Part shown: positions 60,013 through 64,000 of the stretch, one piece after another
Layout of the letters: each line of letters opens with the position of its first letter
Numbering within the stretch: the first letter of the stretch is position 1
From: Tamarix chinensis
Lineage: Eukaryota > Streptophyta > Magnoliopsida > Caryophyllales > Tamaricaceae
DNA length: 64,000 bases
Assembly (NCBI GenBank): GCA_030549775.1
Contig: CM060177.1
Span: 52,574,138-52,638,137 of the forward strand
Direction of reading: 5' to 3'
The notes under the pieces: model-generated
What the model was told of the DNA's origin: nothing
Databases searched by the model: none
What the model saw: only the letters and a program-made list of their open reading frames with translations
Translations under genes and position numbers: made by a program

Positions 60013-63000
60013 AGCTTCATTCTTGAAGCTAGCTAATAAATTGACCTAACTTGTTAACAAAAATCCTAAGACACACATATAAAATAACATCAACAAGAGA
60101 AGGTTTTACCACCTCCTAATAAGGAAAGGAATAAACCAAACAATAACATACCTATAGGAACAAATCAGGATAATTCACACATATCTCTTCCTTAGTCTCA
60201 CAAGTGGCTTCCTGACACCATACTATAACAAAATAAAATTGTGTATAGAATACTTATCAGACATTCCTCATAGGTTTAAGAATCATCAAGGTATATGGAC
60301 TCTAGTTGGATGACGTGCAAAGGGCATGTAACATACTTCCTCAAATGAGAGATGTAAAAGATGTTGTATAAGTGTAAAAACACCATAGGTAAAGCTAATT
60401 GATAAACAACCACATTGATTGGTTTGAAGATCTCTTAAGGCTTTATATACCTTAGATTGAGCATGTCCTTTATGCCAAACCTCATCAATTTTTTGGTAGG
60501 GTAGACCTTCAAAAGACTCTATCGCCTATTTATAAAGTTCTTCTACAAATCTTGGCAATCCTTATATGATATTGGGTTAACCTGATTTGCTTTGTAGTCC
60601 AGTTAATCATGTCCACTCCCAATACAATCAAATCACTGTTATCACCCTAACATAACAAACTATAACACTTCTTCCCTTATAGGGCCTCAAAGGGTGCTAT
60701 CTCGATACTTTCATGGTAATTATTATTATAAGCTAACTCAATCAAATTCAGGTGATGCTCTCATATGACACTAAAATCCATCACACATGCCTGAAGCATA
60801 TCCTTTAAAGTTTAAAAGGTAATCTTTGTATAATTATTTGTACCTGGATGAAAATGGTACTCATCTTCAATTAGGTTCTAAATATAGCCTGCAACTTCTA
60901 CCAAACATGTGATAGGAACCTAGATCCCCACTTTAACATAATCTCTAGGTACTCTATGCATTCTCACCACATGCTTCTTTTATACAATTTCATTATCTCT
61001 ACACACTAACTAGAATCCATTTGTATGAATGTTTCCGACTTAGATGATCTATGGATATACTATCCCATTTACACTCTAGAACTTTTAGGAGTTGCACTAT
61101 CCCTACTAATATCTCATGTGTGATCTTGCCCATCTAACAATTCAATCATCAAGCAAAAATATTTTTCACCTCCTACTACATACAAGGCTACTAATATAAC
61201 TTCTTTAAGATCTTATAAAATTTATCCTTTGAGAGCACACAAAATAAGGAGTACAATGACCCTCCCCAAGGATATTTTTCTTCATCTCTTCATAACTATG
61301 TTGTGGACACCACTTACCCCAATATATGATATCATTATCATTATAGATCTCAAACCCTTTAGCTCTACCTATGGTAATGCCACATCTGATCCTCTAGAGC
61401 ATGCTATTACTAGGTTGTTAAGCTTGAAATTCATTAAAGATGGAAATTGTGATGGTTTTGCCTTTAAATCTACCAATCGTGATCAATTCAATATTTATCT
61501 CCCTGAGCTCTATATAACAAAGTTGATAATATAATCACAATCAAGAAGCATGACATCTTCCAGCTAAGAGCATCAACCACCATGTTGGCCTTACCTTCAT
61601 AAGAGGTCATCTCCATGTCACAGTTCTTGACTAAATCCAACCATTTGCTTTATCTAGTATTTAACTGACATAAAGTGAAAGTGTACTTGAGGCTCTTGTG
61701 GTCAGTGTTAGACCTACATTGCATATAATAAAGATAATGCCTATAAATATTCAAAACAAAAACAACCACAATAAGATCCACATCATGCATCATATATTTC
61801 TACTCATATGGCTTTAGTTTATGAGTCATAAGCCACTACTCTACCATGATACATTAGCATAAAACTCAATCCATTCTTAACATCATCACTATATACCTCA
61901 AAATCATTTGGACTACTCAATAATGTGAGCACTAGAGTAGAAGTTAAAAACCTCTTCAACTCCTCAAAGCCTTAACTTTACCTCTCTTCTTACTAGAAAT
62001 AAGTAGTCTTCTTTAGTAATTTTTTTAGTGGGTGAGATATCCTTGGGAAGTATTGTAAAAATATATGGTAGTAATATGTAAAAACTAGGAAGATACACTC
62101 CTGTCTAACTGATGCCTATGATACCCATTTTTTCATATCTTTAACCTTTGAGCAGTTTACTACCACACCATCCCTCAAGATCACATGTCCAAGGAAAACA
62201 ACTTGATCAAACCCAAAATCACACTTTAAAAGTTTAGAATACACTTGATGAACTCTCGATAAAGCTAAAGTCTATCTTAGATGCAACTCATGCTCCTCAT
62301 AGTTAGCGGAGTAGATGGAGATGTCATCGATGAACACCACAATAAACTAATCCAAGAATTGCTTATAGATTTGATTAATGAGAGATATAGATGGTGCCAG
62401 TGCATTTTTTAGTATAAAAGCCATGAATGTAAACTCTTAATGTTTGTATTAGGTTTGAAAAGTTATCTTTGGAATATCTTACTCAACAATCCTCAATCAA
62501 TGATAGCCTTACCAAAGATCAATCTTTGTAATAGTGCCTCCTTTGATCTAGTTAAATAGGTCATTAATATAAAGAAAAGGATAATGGTACTTTATTGTGA
62601 CTTGATTCAACCCTCTATAATCTATATATAACATCAAAGTACCATCATTCTTTCTGAAAAAGAGTATTAGTACTGCACAAGGCAATATAGTCACTCAAAT
62701 GTAGCCCTTCACTAGCAACTCTGCTAAATGAGCCTTAGCTCTTTCATATCCATCAGTGCCATATGACATGTTACCTTAGATATAGTACTTTATACAAATT
62801 GATGGTGAGCTCAACATCCTATAATGGCGATATACCCAACATCTCTTTAGGGAGAACATCTAAGTGCTTTACAATTATTTGAATATTCTCTAATGGTGTC
62901 TCATTATCCTCATCATCTCAAACACTACACAAGAAGATCATATATCATTTTTGAATTAGGGTACCAAGAGATATAGCTAGCATAACATTCTTGGAGGGAC

Positions 63001-63050
63001 TAGGCTTGCATCATCAATAAGATACTCTAACACTATTTGGTCTTAAAAAA
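60013..63050 (-). pseudogene. Ty3/gypsy pol remnant P2 (protease end to integrase), Tekay/Del-like
   Basis: On the minus strand: a protease-end remnant (63045-62900); RT with IDYRGLNQVTIKYHYP near 62615, VVFIDDISIYS (62342-62312, both catalytic Asp intact) and DQVVFLGHVI near 62210-62180; RNase H with TDHKSLKYTF (61710-61681) and KANMVVDALS (61592-61563); then REINIELIT (61506-61480), ILGEGHCTPYF (about 61275-61243) and LKDMLQACVMDF (60805-60770). ELAYNNNYHESIEIAPFEAL (60745-60686) and a C-terminus with VAYQLALP-type sequence and LYNIFYISHLRKYV (60371-60330) complete integrase. This wording is typical of Tekay/Del chromoviruses, though I see no clear chromodomain. Stops are frequent. Gag is absent: the pol meets truncated LTR unit O at about 63050. 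Confidence 0.85.
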
Positions 63051-64000
63051 ACCACTTTACATGATTAGTATTTTACCGTATCTTATTCAAAAGATTCCGC
63101 CCTAGACATGCATGGCTAACTTCAGCTATACTTATCCTCCTAAGAGGGCCCATCCCATATCTTGAAACCTCTGCGCCTCCTAACTCACCCTGACATCCTT
63201 CCCTTAACCCGCTTACTTATACCGGGAACTCGAATTCTAAGTGTGTGGGTCAAAGCCCACCACATTATACCCCAAAGTCCACTCACCACCTTCCCTTAGG
63301 GTTTTCTCCAGAAACCCTAACCCGGACCTATGTGGACCATCTTTTTCTACCTCGGACAACCAAGACTATTTTAGCACCCCTACACATCACGACCCTTAAG
63401 TTCAACCCTCACTTCATGTCCCACTCGTTCTCACTTATTTTTATTATTCTCTTTTTCTTCTTTCCCCTACTCAAATTAGGGTTTCCCTTTTAACTCTAGC
63501 CTAGTCTCCTACGCACCCTTATTTTAGTCCACGTACTATTTTTTCGCCCGAATCCCCCAGACACCCAAACGATACTTTTATTACCTTCCTCATGCCCCGA
63601 GGCAACTTTCCATATGTAAAGTTTGCCCCCATGCAGATTCTAACCACCCCATGCAAACCCTAGTTCCTCTTATACCTCCATTAGCCAACTTACTTCCCCT
63701 TGGTTATCTTTCTTTCCCATTTTTCTTTTTCATGCCCCCAACCCACATCATCACATCAATACTCTAGCATGCATGTCCTAAGAGGCACATCATATCACAT
63801 CACAACTTGTAGCATATCCATATTAATACATAACAGAAGAGATCACATGGACATACCTCGGTTCCAAGCTGCGCTACACATAAAATAGGAAAGATAATAA
63901 TATGTAAAATATGACATATAATCATACAGGACATCCAAGGTAAGAAGACACGTAACACACAAGCAACCTTAGCTACACCTTTACCTAAATTGTCATCGGG
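63051..64000 (-). mobile_element. Truncated giant LTR unit O, running off the window
   Basis: From 63057 (CACTTTACATGATTAGTA) it follows unit I from 47580 onward for about 900 bp, including GGGCCCATCCCATATCTTGA, the CCTAACCCGGACCTATGTGG box and GCATGCATGTCC. It ends in the donor-like module TTAGCTACACCTTTACCTAA (63969-63988) at the window edge. The 49-bp array and right end are missing because it is truncated against P2. Frames such as 63245-63493 recur in I and are not genes. Confidence 0.65.

Noticed and set aside
61229..61534. 101-codon plus-strand open frame
   Set aside because: It is antisense to P2; the minus strand here reads the RNase H-to-integrase linker (REINIELIT, GEGHCTPYF) in the right order.

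Overview
This is plant nuclear DNA made almost entirely of decayed, nested transposable elements. It holds Ty3/gypsy pol remnants with plant-type motifs, a LINE with a DUF4283/zf-CCHC-like ORF1, very long (ATT)n microsatellites, TATA-box LTR promoters and an AT-rich background. I cannot name the species. I found no convincing host gene, tRNA or rRNA gene. Nearly every open frame is a low-complexity frame or an antisense shadow of a retroelement.

Layout. 1-328: possible CACTA (TNP2-like) transposase exons, minus strand. 940-2070: minus-strand Tekay/Del-like pol remnant (P1), abutting a truncated giant LTR (H, to 3458). 4064-12199: a composite giant LTR unit (A/B) with three promoter-like cores. 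12200-14668: AT-rich, largely unassigned. 15170-16578: gypsy gag-protease remnant (Q), then the right end of another LTR (M, to 17133). 18600-30107: a gypsy element (N). Its gag is split by a 5.1-kb giant solo LTR (D, 19068-27578), and D itself contains a 3.4-kb relative (C, 19972-23338). 30108-33418: LTR-like unit E. 34070-35552 and 36515-38493: an inverted pair of Athila/Tat-like LTRs (F1, F2); F2 lies inside giant unit G (36102-42700). 42701-44505: LINE ORF1 and start of the endonuclease. 44506-57657: a full-length gypsy element (J) inserted in the LINE, with both LTRs, PBS, PPT and recognisable gag to integrase, interrupted by three insertions. 57830-58955: right end of unit K. 58956-63050: minus-strand Tekay/Del-like element (P2) with its 3' LTR (L). 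63051-64000: giant LTR unit O, running off the window.

The most distinctive content is the family of GC-richer 3.4-8-kb units A/B, C, D, G, H, I and O. They begin TGTAATACCCC and end GGGTGTTACA. Inside they share a strongly pyrimidine-biased promoter side with a TATAAATA box, a proline-rich open frame, an (ATT)n tract or a minisatellite, a conserved hairpin plus splice-donor-like module, a tandem repeat of about 49 bp whose spacers can fold into hairpins, and a conserved 150-bp right end. D carries a perfect 5-bp target duplication. I read the family as giant solo LTRs, probably of a Tekay/Del-type retrotransposon, because the 3' LTR of P2 starts with a similar sequence directly after a polypurine tract. 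Unit boundaries were placed by eye and internal ones are accurate to tens of bases.
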